Positions 33,056 through 44,734 are shown, counted from the stretch's first letter. The stretch: 60,000 bases of DNA from Bolinopsis microptera (GCF_026151205.1 NC_087073.1:3028501-3088500), one strand, 5' to 3'. Numbers and translations: made by a program. Notes: a model not told the origin generated them from the sequence alone.

Positions 33056-36000
33056 ATGGTCAAGAAGAAAGGAGATTTAGCATTTACAGTAATCCATCTT
33101 CCTGCCCTCTATCCAACTCTCGATATCATCTCGCAGATATCTATATCCCCTGTGGCGGATGGATTTGATGGTACTGTCTGTCTGAACATTGCTCCCCAGT
33201 TTCCATCTTCAACTTTTAAACAGGTCATTATAGCACTGGATTGCTCAGATTAGAGTAATATTTTGTTCAATTATATCGGCATGAGTATTTTGGCCAGATT
33301 GTTCACCTTATTTTTACATAACCATGTTCCTGACCGAATATACTAAGTATAAGAGATCAACCTATTTTATAGAAGACCTTGTTTATAAACAAGTTCGATC
33401 CTAACAGGACACATGTTTCTCAGTTTCAACACGATATTTTCATGCTTCTCCGTCAAAACACCTATTATATACATTTCCATAACTATCTCTTATTTCAGAT
33501 AGATGCGTTCAAGCACTGTGCGGTAGAAAACAAGGCTTTATCACGAATCATCCCTGAAAACACACGAACAATCATCATTAACAATCTCAGTTTTTGGATT
33601 CTCTATTGTGGTAAGATTAAATCACTTCCCCTCTTTTCAAAATGAGTCGTTGCTTTGAAATTTGCGATATTTTGAAATATCTTGACCGAGTATCGCTAAG
33701 ATACAACTTAGTGAACGTGACCACCATCTTACACTTATTTTACTTCAGACAACAGCCACATTTTTACACAGTTGTACCAGCCAATTACAGGAAGCCGAAG
33801 GATTAAATTATACATTAGGCTTGTAGCGCGATGCACTACTGGGCCGCGCCGCGCATCCAATAATGGGGGGGGGTGTCACGTCCGTCTATGTCCGCTTGTC
33901 TCATAGAATCCAAAAAGGACAGGACATAGGCGGACATAGGCGGACATAGGCGGACATAGACGGACATATGCGGACATAGACGGACATAGGCGGACATTGG
34001 CGGACATAGACGGACATTAGCGGACATTAATGGACACCTAAATTGCTAAATAAAATGTTCAATTTTTGCTGTTATAGGGGGATCATGTTTTTTGTCCGTT
34101 CGGTACCCTATATTTTCAAAACGGACAAAAATAGAGCGGACAAAAACGGACAAAAATGGACAAAAACGGACAAAAATGGAAATAACATTTAGATGCTTCC
34201 TCCTCCTACTCTTCCTCCTCCTCCTCATGGGTCTTCCTGATCTTGCTCAGTCCTCTTCCTCCTCCCCTCCTCAGCCCTCCTCCTACTCCTCCTCCTCGTC
34301 CTCAGTCCTCCTCATCAGTCCTCAACAGTCCTCCTCCCCAGTCCTCCTCCTCTTCATCCTCCTCCTCTTCCTCCTCAGTCCTCAGTCCTCCTCAGTCCTC
34401 CTCCTCATCCTTCTCCTCAGTCCTCCATCCTCCTCCTGAGTCCTCCTCCTGGGTCCTCTTCCTAGGTCATCCTCCTCCTCTTCATCCTCCTCCTCTTCCT
34501 CCTCAGTCCTCAGTCCTTCTCAGTCCTCCTCCTCATCCTTCTCCTCAGTCCTCCATCCTCCTCCTCAGTCCTCCCCCAGTCCCCCTCCTCCTCCTCCTAT
34601 TCAGTCCTCCTCCTCCTCAGTCCTCCTCCTTCTCAGTCCTCTTCCTCCTCCTCCTGAGTCCTCCTCCTCCTCCTCCTCCTCTACCCTCTCAGTCATCCTC
34701 CTCAGTCCTCCTCCTCCTGGGTCCTCCTCCTCCTCTTCATCCTCGGTCCTCAGTCCTCCTCCTCATCCTTCTCATCAGTCCTCCTACTCCTCAGTCCTTT
34801 CCCAGTCCCCCTCCTTCTCCTCCTCCTATTCAGTCCTCCTCCTCCTCCTCAGTTCTCCTCAGTCCTCCTTCTCATTTCTCCTAAGTCCTCCTCCTGAGTC
34901 CTCTTCCTCCTGAGTCCTCCTCCTGAGTCCTCCTCCTCCTCCCTCTCAGTCATCCTCCTCAGTCATCCTCCTCAGCCATCCTCCTCAGCCATCCTCCTCA
35001 GTACTCCTCAGTCCTCCTCCTTCTCAGTCATCGTCAGTCCTCCTCCTCAGTCCTCCTCAGTCCTCCTCCTCCTCCTCCTGGGTCCTCCTCCTCCTCCTCC
35101 TCCTGGGTCCTCCTCCTGGGTCTTCCTGATCCTCCCCAGTCCTCTTCCTCCTCCCCTCCTGAGTCCTCCTCCTACTCCTCCTCGTCCTCAGTTCTCCTCA
35201 TCAGTCCTCAACAGTCCTCCTCCTCCCCAGTTCTCCTCCTCCTCCTGGGGCCTTTTCCTGGGTCCTCCTCCTGGGTCCTCCTCCTCCTGGGTCCTCCTTC
35301 TCCTCCTCAGTCCTTCTCCTCCTCCTCCTCAGTCCTCTTCCTTCTCTTCCTCCTCCTCCTCCCTCTCAGTCATCCTCCTCAGCCATCCTCCTCAGTCCTC
35401 CTCCTTCTCAGTCCTCCTGAGTCCTCCTCCTGAGTCCTCCTCCTCCTGAGTCATCCTCCTGAGTTCTCCTCCTCCTCCTCCTAGGTCCTCCTTCTGGGTC
35501 CTCCTCCTCCTCCTGGGTCTTCCTGATCCTCCTCCTCCCTCTCAGTCATCCTCCTCAGTCATCCTCCTCAGTCATCCTCCTCAGCCATCCTCCTCAGCCA
35601 TCCTCCTCAGTACTCTTCAGTACTCTTCAGTCCTCCTCCTTCTCAGTCCTCCTCAGTCCTCCTCCTGAGTCCTCCTCCTCCTGAGTCATCCTCCTCAGTC
35701 CTCCTCCTCATCCTCCTGGATCCTCCTCCTGGGTCCTCCTCCTGGGTCTTCCTGATCCTCCTCCTCCCTCTCAGTCATCCTCCTCAGTCATCCTCCTCAG
35801 TCATCCTCCTCAGCCATCCTCCTCAGCCATCCTCCTCAGCGATCCTCATCAGTACTCTTCAGTACTCTTCAGTCCTCCTCCTTCTCAGTCCTCCTCAGTC
35901 CTCCTCCTGAGTCCTCCTCCTCCTGAGTCATCCTCCTCAGTCCTCCTCCTCATCCTCCTGGATCCTCCTCCTGGGTCCTCCTCCTGGGTCTTCCTGATCC

Positions 36001-39000
36001 TCCCCAGTTCTCTTCCTCCTCCCCCCCTCAGTCCTCCTCCTACTCCTCGTCCTCAGTCCTCCTCCTGAGTCCTCCTCCTCCTGAGTCATCCTCCTGAGTC
36101 CTCCTCCTCCTCCTCCTGGGTCTTCCTGATCCTCCCCAGTTCTCTTCCTCCTCCCCTCCTCAGTCCTCCTCCTACTCCTCGTCCTCAGTCCTCCTCATCA
36201 GTCTTCAATAGTCCTTCTCCTCCCCAGTCCTCCTCCTCCTCCTCCTCCTGGGTCCTCTTCCTAGGTCATCTTCCTCCTCTTCATCCTCCTCCTCTTCCTC
36301 CTCAGTCTTCAGTCCTTCTCAGTCCTCCTCCTCATCCTTCTCCTCAGTCCTCCATCCTCCTCCTCAGTCCTCCCCCAGTCCCCCTCCTCCTCCTATTCAG
36401 TCCTCCTCCTCCTCAGTCCTCCTCCTATTCAGCCCTCCTCCTCCTCAGTCCTCCTCCTTCTCAGTCCTCTTCCTCCTCCTCCTGAGTCCTCCTCCTCCTC
36501 CTCCTCCTCTTCCCTCTCAGTCATCCTCCCCAGTCATCCTCCTCAGCCATCCTCCTCAGCCATCCTCCTCAGTACTCCTCAGTCCTCCTCCTTCTCAGTC
36601 ATCGTCAGTCCTCCTCCTCAGTCCTCCTCCTCCTCCTCCTCCTCCTCCTGGGTCTTCCTGATCCTCCCCAGTCCTCTTCCTCCTCCCCTCCTCAGTCCTC
36701 CTCCTACTCCTCCTCCTCCTCCTCAGTTCTCCTCAACAGTCCTCCTCCTCCCCAGTCCTCCTCCTCCTCCTGGGGCCTTTTCCTGGGTCCTCCTCCTGGG
36801 TCCTCCTTCTCCTCCTCAGTCCTTCTCCTCCTCCTCCTCAGTCCTCTTCTTCCTCTTCCTCCTCCTCCTCCCTCTCAGTCATCCTCCTCAGCCATCCTCC
36901 TCAGTCCTCCTCCTTCTCAGTCCTCCTGAGTCCTCTTCCTGAGTCCTCCTCCTGAGTCATCCTCCTCAGTTCTTCTCCTCCTCCTCCTAGGTCCTCCTTC
37001 TGGGTCCTCCTCCTCCTCCTGGGTCTTCCTGATCCTCCTCCTCCCTCTCAGTCATCCTCCTCAGTCATCCTCCTCAGTCATCCTCCTCAGCCATCCTCCT
37101 CAGCCATCCTCCTCAGCCATCCTCCTCAGCCATCCTCCTCAGTACTCTTCAGTACTCTTCAGTCCTCCTCCTTCTCAGTCCTCCTCAGTCCTCCTCCTGA
37201 GTCCTCCTCCTCCTGAGTCATCCTCCTCAGTCCTCCTCCTCATCCTCCTGGATCCTCCTCCTGGGTCCTCCTCCTGGGTCTTCCTGATCCTCCCCAGTTC
37301 TCTTCCTCCTCCCCCCCTCAGTCCTCCTCCTACTCCTCGTCCTCAGTCCTCCTCCTGAGTCCTCCTCCTCCTGAGTCATCCTCCTGAGTCCTCCTCCTCC
37401 TCCTCCTGGGTCTTCCTGATTCTCCCCAGTTCTCTTCCTCCTCCCCTCCTCAGTCCTCCTCCTACTCCTCGTCCTCAGTCCTCCTCATCAGTCCTCAACA
37501 GTCCTTCTCCTCCCCAGTCCTCCTCCTCCTCCTCCTCCTGGGGCCTTTTCCTTGGTCCCTATATAATTTGATATAATAAGTTAAAGCTATTAATAGCTTT
37601 AGTGTGATTAATAAGTCGTTTGTTTTGTACAAGATTATAATACAAGTTGCGAAAAATTCTCAAAATGTTTGTCCGCTTATGTCCACCAATGTCCGCTAAT
37701 GTCCACCAATGTCCGTCCGAGTCCGCCTATGTCCGTCCGGGTCCGCCTATGTCCGTTCGAGTCCGCCAATGTCCGTCCGAGTCCGCCAATGTCCGTCCGT
37801 GTCCGCCCATGTCCCAAAAAACACGTCCGTTGTCTCATAGAATCCAAAAAGGACAGGACATAGGCGGACATAGACGGACATGACACCCCCCCCAATAATC
37901 AATAATGCTTCTCGTAGATCGGCGAGATGCACCACTGGGCCACGCCGAGCTACGAAGGATTGACATCGTCAATCAAACATTGGGCCAGTGACGGTTAAGG
38001 TGGTGTGTACCATACTATCTTCGCCTGAGACTTGGCTGCAATGGGCAGCTCCTCATTTAACCCTCACACCCGATTTCTCGAGTATTCGGCTGAGTGGATC
38101 GGGGGCTACATAGATCACTCGGAACCATTAGCTGAGCATCAATGACGCTCACCCCATGGCTGGTAACTCAGCTGGGAATCGAACCTGGTAGCTCACGATT
38201 AACAAGCAGGAAGATTTACCAACTGAGACACTCAGCCATTAAAAGGGTTTCCACTAATTTCACTTGTGATTCCAGGGCTGCAGCGAGTGTACAAGGAGCT
38301 AATACAACTCAGTAGAGAGCACAAAGTCATAACCACCATCTCTCACGACACTCTGGATCAGGAAACGGAGGATACTATCTTACTCTTACCCGATCTTATC
38401 TTATCACTTTCTCCTGATCCTGAAGATCCTCTTTCCGGAACACTCATGGTAAGTCTTTGACCTGGGAGCTCTGGGTTTGAAGTAAAGGTCTTCTAGCGTC
38501 TTATCTCTAATCATGCCCTAATGAAGTGCGTGATTTAATTAAGCAACAAATCGATTTCTGCAGAAATTAAGTTATTTTCTCGATAATTAGCGCTGCCCTC
38601 AAAATTGGCAATGTTTTTCACTCATCCTTATACTTCCTATGTCGATTTTCAATAAATGTTTATTTTTGTTTCGATAGAAACAATCGCGATTAGTCATAGT
38701 TGAGACAAGTCGATGCTAAAATACTCTGTCACCCAGGAAGTGTTACGACAAAGTTCGGGAAGAACGGAGAAGAAAACGCAACGTTACAGTTTGTTGAAAT
38801 CAGAATCTTCCTTCAAGTTGGATATCTCTAAAATCGAGGAAAAAACCGCTGCTGCCCCCGAATCTAACTCTCACAATGTTGGTTGATGATTCATGTTGTC
38901 TTCATGTTGTCTTCATGTTGTCTTCATGTTGTCTTCATGTTGTCTTCATGTTGTCTTCATGTTGTCTTCATGTTGTCTTCATGTTGTTTTTATGTTGTCT

Positions 39001-39978
39001 TCATGTTGTCTTCATGTTGTTTTCATGTTGTCTTCATGTTGTCTTCATGTTGTTTTCATGTTGTCTTCATGTTGTCTTCATGTTGTCTTCATGTTGTTTT
39101 CATGATGTCTTCATGTTGTCTTCATGTTGTCTTCATGTTGTTTTCATGTTGTTTTCATGTTGTCTTCATGTTGTCTTCATGTTGTCTTCATGTTGTCTTC
39201 ATGTTGTCTTCATGTTGTATTGTGGATTTGTACTGTTGATATCGATGGTCACGTTTAAATGGTATTTGTTTGTAGCACAGTATTGTAGTAATGTTCGTAT
39301 AATGTTTTCTTGACGATTACGCACCTGCCTAAAAACTAGTTTAATATAACGGGAACTCAAATGACTGACAACTCAGTCAGCATGACCAGATTCCCCGGTT
39401 TTTTATTAAGAGTGACATAACCAGTTTAAAAACCTGTAGTAAGACAGGATATTATGTATGACCTGTAGTAAGACAGGATATTATGTATGACCTGTGGGTA
39501 AACCAGGGAGTAGGGGGCATTTAGCACCAGTCTCTAGTCTCCGTCCAAATTATACTGCTAACCTCGCCAATTCAAAAGCAGTCATGATGTTAATATGGAT
39601 CAAGTTCCACATTCAAATTGAAGACTTCGAGAAGATTAGTTGATATGCATTATGCATTATACAATATGCTTAAACTATAAAAAGTAGTTCCCCACAATAA
39701 TACATCATAGATATTAGATGTGTATTGTGTGTGATCGATAAAACAGTTACACTACATTCTACTTAGTGCTAATAAACACTAACTGACTAACTCCCACGCA
39801 GATAACGTTTGAGTTAGGACTATCTGAGCGAGAGAAGAGTGCACGTGACGCTACAGAACTACCGTACACTCGCAATTCAACAGACAAAACAGAGGAGTCA
39901 GCTGGGCATATTCACTACGTTCCTGACGAGGTGGACGACTGGGACGACGAGGATCCGGACGACGATCTAGATATTTAG
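33056..39978 (+). CDS. ELP5: Elongator complex protein 5
   Basis: Subunit linked to the Elp4-5-6 ATPase ring of Elongator, which modifies wobble uridine in tRNA. Exons 33056-33223, 33499-33610, 38276-38448, 38737-38877 and 39802-39978 join in frame to about 256 residues. The C-terminus is decisive: SNSHN/ITFELGLSEREKSARD matches the vertebrate HLTFNLHLSKKEREARD region, and the protein ends EDPDDDLDI exactly as human ELP5. The first visible exon starts MVKKKG, which lines up with residues about 30 inside human ELP5 and follows TTTTCAG, so an upstream coding exon may exist. The donor after AAT at 38877 is weak (GTTGGT). Intron 2 is 4.7 kb because of a minisatellite-bearing element; intron 4 contains an 11-bp array. 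Confidence 0.85.
33903..34185. repeat. Subterminal GGACATAGGC array and GGACAAAAAC array
   Basis: About eleven near-copies of GGACATAGGC up to 34035. Then, after about 70 bp, six or more copies of CGGACAAAAA or TGGACAAAAA at 34120-34185. Both share the GGACA core. Confidence 0.85.
34200..37555. repeat. 3.3-kb pyrimidine-strand minisatellite (TCCTCCTCAG family)
   Basis: Nearly unbroken C/T on the + strand, interrupted mainly by CAG, GAG and GGG: variants of TCCTCCTCAG, TCCTCCTGAG and TCCTCCTGGG. A longer period is visible: the landmark CTGGGGCCTTTTCCT recurs at about 35246, 36772 and 37540, and GGGTCTTCCTGATCCTCC recurs many times. Lies in ELP5 intron 2. Long frames through it are low-complexity artefacts. 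Confidence 0.95.
37671..37886. repeat. Right subterminal TGTCCGCC array
   Basis: About sixteen copies of TGTCCGYCNR-type 10-mers (GTCCGCCTAT, GTCCACCAAT, GTCCGTCCGA). Then the segment TTGTCTCATAGAATCC to 37850, which also occurs in the same orientation near the left end at 33897, then GGACATAGGC copies. A mirror-like counterpart of the left array. Confidence 0.85.
37965..38240 (-). mobile_element. tRNA-derived SINE
   Basis: Minus-strand head with A box (GTGTCTCAGTTGGTAAATC) and a perfect B box (GGTTCGATTCC) about 40 nt on, then a body of about 200 bp with no tRNA likeness. Ends 35 bp before an ELP5 acceptor. A second A-box-like TGGCCCAGTGGTGCAT at about 37938 and another at about 33845 suggest further truncated heads beside the 4-kb element. 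Confidence 0.65.
38888..39222. repeat. 11-bp array (TTCATGTTGTC) after ELP5 exon 4
   Basis: About 30 copies, some TTCATGTTGTT. It begins about 10 bp after the exon 4 donor, whose own sequence (CAATGTTGGTTG) resembles the unit. 11 is not a multiple of three, so all three frames stay open over the array and give repetitive spurious ORFs. Confidence 0.95.
39434..39493. repeat. Two-copy 29-bp repeat, ELP5 intron 4
   Basis: ACCTGTAGTAAGACAGGATA followed by TTATGTATG occurs twice head to tail, with a partial third start (ACCTGTGGGTAA). Confidence 0.85.
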
Positions 39979-41492
39979 TGATCTGGACATTTAGTGGGCC
40001 GGGCTCTTGGTGGGCCAGACTTTTAATGGGCCGGACTATCTTATTGTATTTCAAGCGCAAACTTAAAGTTTCTGTGATAGTTTTCAACAGACACCAGGGA
40101 CCACTTCTGAAGTTTTATTTTACTGAACAGTTTGAACTAAGGTGCTGCATAAATCATCAACATACGAATTTATCTCCTTCTTTTGGGAGACTCAGACAGC
40201 ATTATAATATCCCTCTCGCCAGACACCTAATGATTTTTCCAATTCTCATTCGTCCTTAGCTATTCAAATTTGATTTTGTTCGAAAATGGCACATTTTTCT
40301 TAATATTCTTGATTCCACGAGAATACTTTCCACCGAAAATTAAAGTTATTTTATTAGTGAGGCTACCCCACCAATCACCATGGCATGGTGACCATGTACA
40401 CCCACGATCACAATAACTTTGATGGGGCGCACGAAGCCTGCAGGACGATTATACTAAATACGGTCATTGTGGACAACAAAGGCTGAAAACCACATATTTT
40501 CGAGTCAGTGCTTCACTTGAACCCTGTGCTCTGCCGTAGCAATTCGTGGTTTTGTTGTAATCTAAAACTAGATTTTATTTGATTAAATTGTTTTGAAGGA
40601 ACTGTTTTATTATTATTAGCCTTTTATTTCCTTCGTACCACATCATTACGAAGAACTAATTTAAATCGACGATCTACGTCGTGATTGGGCCGACAGTGCG
40701 ATGTATTCGATCTAGCTTACAGTTGCTATTGTACAATACTTTACGTCTGACCGTCTGACGTTATTGATCTTTATCTATTTTCCATCACCACCGAGTTTTA
40801 TTGAAGTTTGTCTCGCTTCAACATTAAATGTTGTGTTGAGAAATAAAAGCCCTAAAATTGAATAATCGTGGTCAAAAGATTGGGTTTTTGCAAACCATTT
40901 CACAGTTTAGGGATCTTGTTATTCAGGCAATGGTCACGCGCTCCATTAGACCACACCCTCAGTGATCAGACACTGAAAAGAGTAAAAAGTTACTTCCCAC
41001 TCCTTCTTTGATACAGGTTGTATTTCCCTTTAATTCGCTCGCCGGCAAGCGTGTACAAACGTGATATGCAACGTGTAGCAACTCCTTCTCTCCCACCCCT
41101 TCTTCTCCCACTCCTTCTCCATCTCCCTCCCTCCCTCCCCTGCTTTCTTAATCTTATCCCTATTTTACTAACCATGCGTGTAGTGACCGTGTTTTAACCG
41201 TGTGCCAGCGTTACGGTTAAGGTTGAAGGTTTGTGTGTTGACTGTGTTATAAATTAATGGCCATTGTGCTAGTATATACCGTGCGTTGACAGTCAGTTAA
41301 ACGTACGTTACAATTGTGACACTTGTGACATCACATGGATTATTGGATTGACAAATAACCTCATGATATAATATAATCATCACTTACTCCTATGTCCTAG
41401 TAATGTAGAAATTAACCATGTAATGTAACACTAACTGTAACGGATCAGCAAACAGCTTGACGTCGCTAAAAAAAGGTTGCAACCTTAAAATC
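39979..41492. other. Intergenic between ELP5 and mucin-like gene
   Basis: ELP5 3' UTR, then AT-rich sequence. A C/T-rich patch at 41085-41150 reads CTCCCTCCC. No confident gene or repeat. Confidence 0.5.
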
Positions 41493-43042
41493 ATGATAAG
41501 TCGGATAGTGAGGACATGTATCACATTCTGGACTATATACCTGTCAATCTTTGGGCCTGCTGCTTACTCTTATGTTATTGATAGACCTTATCATTGGAAT
41601 ACTCCTGTGTGCGACTGCTCTGTTGAAAGGGCCCTGCAAAATGGTTTGTAATATGAAAAATGCAACAAAAATGTCAGCTTTAAATTTTGTGTGCACATTT
41701 TAAAGACTATAAAGAGTTAGTAAGGTGTTTCTGCCTCCTGAATCACTATTGTATTCCTTTTATAGAAATTCGGCTTGGCATACAATATCTGAAACGAAAA
41801 TCCTGTAATTTCTATCAAGAGTTTTCAAAATGTTATCAATTTGGAACAGTAAAATTCGATAAAGGCAAACAAACGCAAATGTCCAAATATTCTCTTATTT
41901 CAGACGCGTGTAAAAGTCAGTGTGCCATCGTGGTACGAGTAAGAAGACAAAGTCGGAAGAAGCGGAAGAAACCAAAAACTACCGTACCTGTCACGACTGT
42001 CCTGACGACCTCTACTGGAACCACATCTGCAGGAACCACATCTGCAGGAACCACATATGCAGGAAGCGTAACAGCTGCCAGCTCCATCACCTCCACTGCC
42101 ACCTATACTGCTGCTTCAAGCTCCAGTGCTGCAAGTGTATCATCTGCTGCTAGTGTCAGTGGTACCACTACAGTAGTGGCAACTGCAGGATCATCTGTCA
42201 GCGCGGTATCAGATACATCCACTATCGAGGTCTCCACTACTGGCGGCTCTACTACAACGCTAGCCCCGACAACGAAAGTGATCACAACAAAGCCGGTCAC
42301 GACAACGAAAGTGATCACAACAAAGCCGGTCACGACAACGAAAGTGATCACAACGAAGCCGGTCCCGACGATGAAAGTGATCACAACAAAGCCGGTCCCG
42401 ACGATGAAAGTGATCACAACAAAGCCGGTCACGACAGTGAAAGAGGTAACAATAAAGCCAGTCACGACAGTGAAAGTGGTCACGACAAATCCGGTTACGA
42501 CAGTCAAACCGGTCACAAAAAAGCCAGTAACGACCGTTAAAGTGGTAACAACAAATCCAGTCACAATAAAGGAAGTAACAACCGTCCAAGTGGTCACATC
42601 AAAACCAGACATGACTGAAAAGACGACAATCGAACAAATGACTAGTGGAAGAAATACTTTGCAGATAACTGACACAACGGAGAAATCCAGTAAACCGATT
42701 GAATCCACAAATAAAAGCAGCGCGGGCTCTGGGTCAGGGCAGAACATGGTTGTGTCCACCACACCCGGAGTCCCGGCTAACCCATCTGAAACGACAATTA
42801 CGACATCCTCCAGTTCATTAACTGGCACGTCGACACCAGAGAAGGACTCTACTTATACATCTACCAGTTCCAGTGCCCTAATGTCTAAAACCTCCGGCAC
42901 CACCACCACCACCACCACGACAACAACTGTAACTACCACCACGGGGACTGGAAGTACTAAAGAGGAGGGGGACCCTCAGACCACTACTTCTTCTAATCCT
43001 AACTTCTCTACATCGTCTACTTATATAACAACCAGTCAACCG
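41493..43042 (+). CDS. Mucin-like secreted/membrane protein, N-terminal exons
   Basis: Exon 1 (41493-41643) encodes a signal peptide (MISRIVRTCITFWTIYLSIF, about 28 residues) and then a cysteine pair, VCDCS. Exon 2 (41766-43042) joins in phase 1 and adds further cysteines (SCNF, KCYQ, ACKSQC), a basic patch RRQSRKKRKKPK, and over 350 residues rich in Thr, Ser, Pro and Val. Within it about ten copies of a ten-residue repeat (KVITTKPVTT and variants) are typical of O-glycosylated mucin stalks. The last codon before the GTAAAA donor is CCG, phase 0. Probably continues in the exons from 50379, since those lack a signal peptide and start Ser/Thr-rich; the phases do not join directly, so at least one exon is missing from this model. 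Family not recognised. Confidence 0.65.
42268..42600 (+). repeat. Coding 30-bp repeat in mucin-like exon
   Basis: About ten copies of a 30-bp unit with core ACAACGAAAGTGATCACAAC, decaying to the right. Frame kept. Confidence 0.85.
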
Positions 43043-43480
43043 GTAAAATGCTTTTTTTTCTTTCTATAGACCAGTTCGTAGTTGGTTTTTGCTGGTACTA
43101 TCTGCACCGTACTACACTGGTCATGATGCCAATAATGCATATTATGTAATGTGGATCACTAGACCATCGTGTCATTAGTAATGGACTGATCAGATTTCGC
43201 AACTTTACAAGCAGCTTCAGTCACTGAAGTTGCTTGCAAAATCCCGAAATTCGATTCAGTTGGACCAGCGTTTTGTAATGAACAACACATTCAACCCATA
43301 GAGTGTTCGATTTTTCATGATAAATAAACTTTGCTTACTTTACACACGATAATGATAACAGTGCTGTTAATTTCTGATTTCCCCAAATTTTTGAATTCGT
43401 GCAGGATGTCTTCTTTATTGTAAAAAGTTCATTTCTAAGGGTGGAGCCCCCGGAGATTTCTGAAAATGCGGTTATTTCAT

Positions 43481-43618
43481 AGCATTTTCAGTGAAGTACG
43501 TATATATATACGTACTTCACTGAAAATGCTTCACTGAAAATGCTTCACTGAAAATGCTTCACTGAAAATGCTTCACTGAAAATGCTTTAGCCTTAGGAGC
43601 TTATATATAAGCTCCTAA
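43481..43618. repeat. Two perfect palindromes joined by a 14-bp array
   Basis: 43481-43530 is a perfect 50-bp palindrome (25-bp arms, arm starts AGCATTTTCAGTGAAGTACG). Its right end TCACTGAAAATGCT then repeats four more times to 43586. 43593-43618 is a second perfect 26-bp palindrome (arm TTAGGAGCTTATA). Confidence 0.95.
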
Positions 43619-44734
43619 ATCTTCAGGATTTGCAGCACTTTTATGACTTTTTCTTTTTAATATGCGGCGCAGTTATAAAAGTTTTATTTTACTCAACTCA
43701 TGTCATAGGAAGATTCGACTCTCAACAGAAAAACAGGTTCGCTAGCTGAGAACAGTTCAAATTCTATATAAAAAGAATCGCTCGTTCAAGATTCATCTTT
43801 TATAAACATAATTTTGTATTATAAAGTTATAAGAGGTATAAAAACCAATTCTCAGCAGCTCAGCTGTTCGCTCTAATCTACAGTACAATTTGGCTGCGTA
43901 ACAGCGATAAGAGCTCTTCATAACAGGTCCCTCTGTCTGAATTGTGACTTCAATACCTGTTAGTGTTCTAGCTGATTCAAACCAAACAGTTTGAGATATA
44001 ATCTTGCGCAAAAACATGTCATTTGGTAAGCAGGTAAGCTAAAATCTTACGCAAAGTTTGGCGCACCCCGATAATAATTATGACACCTTCTTAGTTCTTA
44101 CATGACCGAAAAATGTTAAAATAATCAGGATAATTGATATAACCGGTTAAAATAAGATAACAAAACCTTACCTAGCAGTACTTGAAAAACTTAAATATAT
44201 TATTTCAAAACCATGTCCTCTCCGTGGCTGTTAAGATCCTCTTCATGAGTAGATCCATATGGTGTTTGGCGATGTTCCCAACTTAAGGCCAAATTTTGTG
44301 AATACGATACAGAATTACAGCAGCATCTGACGAGAGTTAGGGTTAGGATTCTAAGGGTTGGGGTCAGAGTAGAGATTTTAGAATAGTCCCTCAGGGCCAT
44401 CTAGATTCTAGAGTGCATGTTTCAGTACGTCACGTGATATGAGGAAATAAACTAGCTTGACATGATATCCAGACAGAAGGATCAATAATAAACTCCACTT
44501 GCATATCACTCACCAGTCCTACACCAACCAGCCTGACCTATTTTTGAAGTGCTCAGTAGATTTGGCAATAGAACGGGCATGATCTGAAGAGGCTCGAGAG
44601 TCGTGAGTTGTGTGTAGATTCTAGGCGATGCACTGCCCATATTGGCATTGTGTGCTATATATAATCTTATAATTGTTTGCAAGCTTTCAGTTTCAGACGA
44701 AGTGAGTAGAATTCTCTCTCCTCAAACTCCTTTA

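Larger units (their letters stand above)
33865..37893. mobile_element. 4.03-kb inverted-end element filled with minisatellites
   Basis: Both ends read, going inward, a run of 8-9 G, TGTCA, C or T, then GTCCGTCTATGTCCGC. AATAAT lies at 33859-33864 and again at 37894-37899, as a target-site duplication would. Next to each end are arrays of a 10-bp GGACATAGGC-type unit; the core is a pyrimidine minisatellite. No transposase frame is seen. A unit-length non-autonomous transposon that has expanded internally is the simplest reading. Confidence 0.7.

Noticed and set aside
33056-33223. Reading the first ELP5 exon as a separate short gene
   Set aside because: Its reading phase joins cleanly with the next exons and the joined product has an ELP5-type C-terminus.
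34092-34884. Long Ser/Pro/Leu frames over the pyrimidine array
   Set aside because: Low-complexity translation of a C/T minisatellite within an ELP5 intron.
33836-37935. Frames reading MSAYVRLCPP-like repeats
   Set aside because: Translations of the 10-bp GGACATAGGC arrays, which change frame every unit and show no codon-level conservation.
38876-39313. 145-codon repetitive frame (CCLHVVFMLSS type)
   Set aside because: An 11-bp repeat lacking stops is open in all three frames; the true ELP5 exon ends at 38877.
40370-40560. Possible tRNA or SINE piece (GGGTTCAAGTG on minus strand)
   Set aside because: Only a loose B-box match with no A box at proper spacing.
42103-42828. 241-codon minus-strand frame opposite the mucin exon
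   Set aside because: Antisense of a Thr-rich repeat gives Val-rich frames; the plus strand has the signal peptide and consistent splicing.
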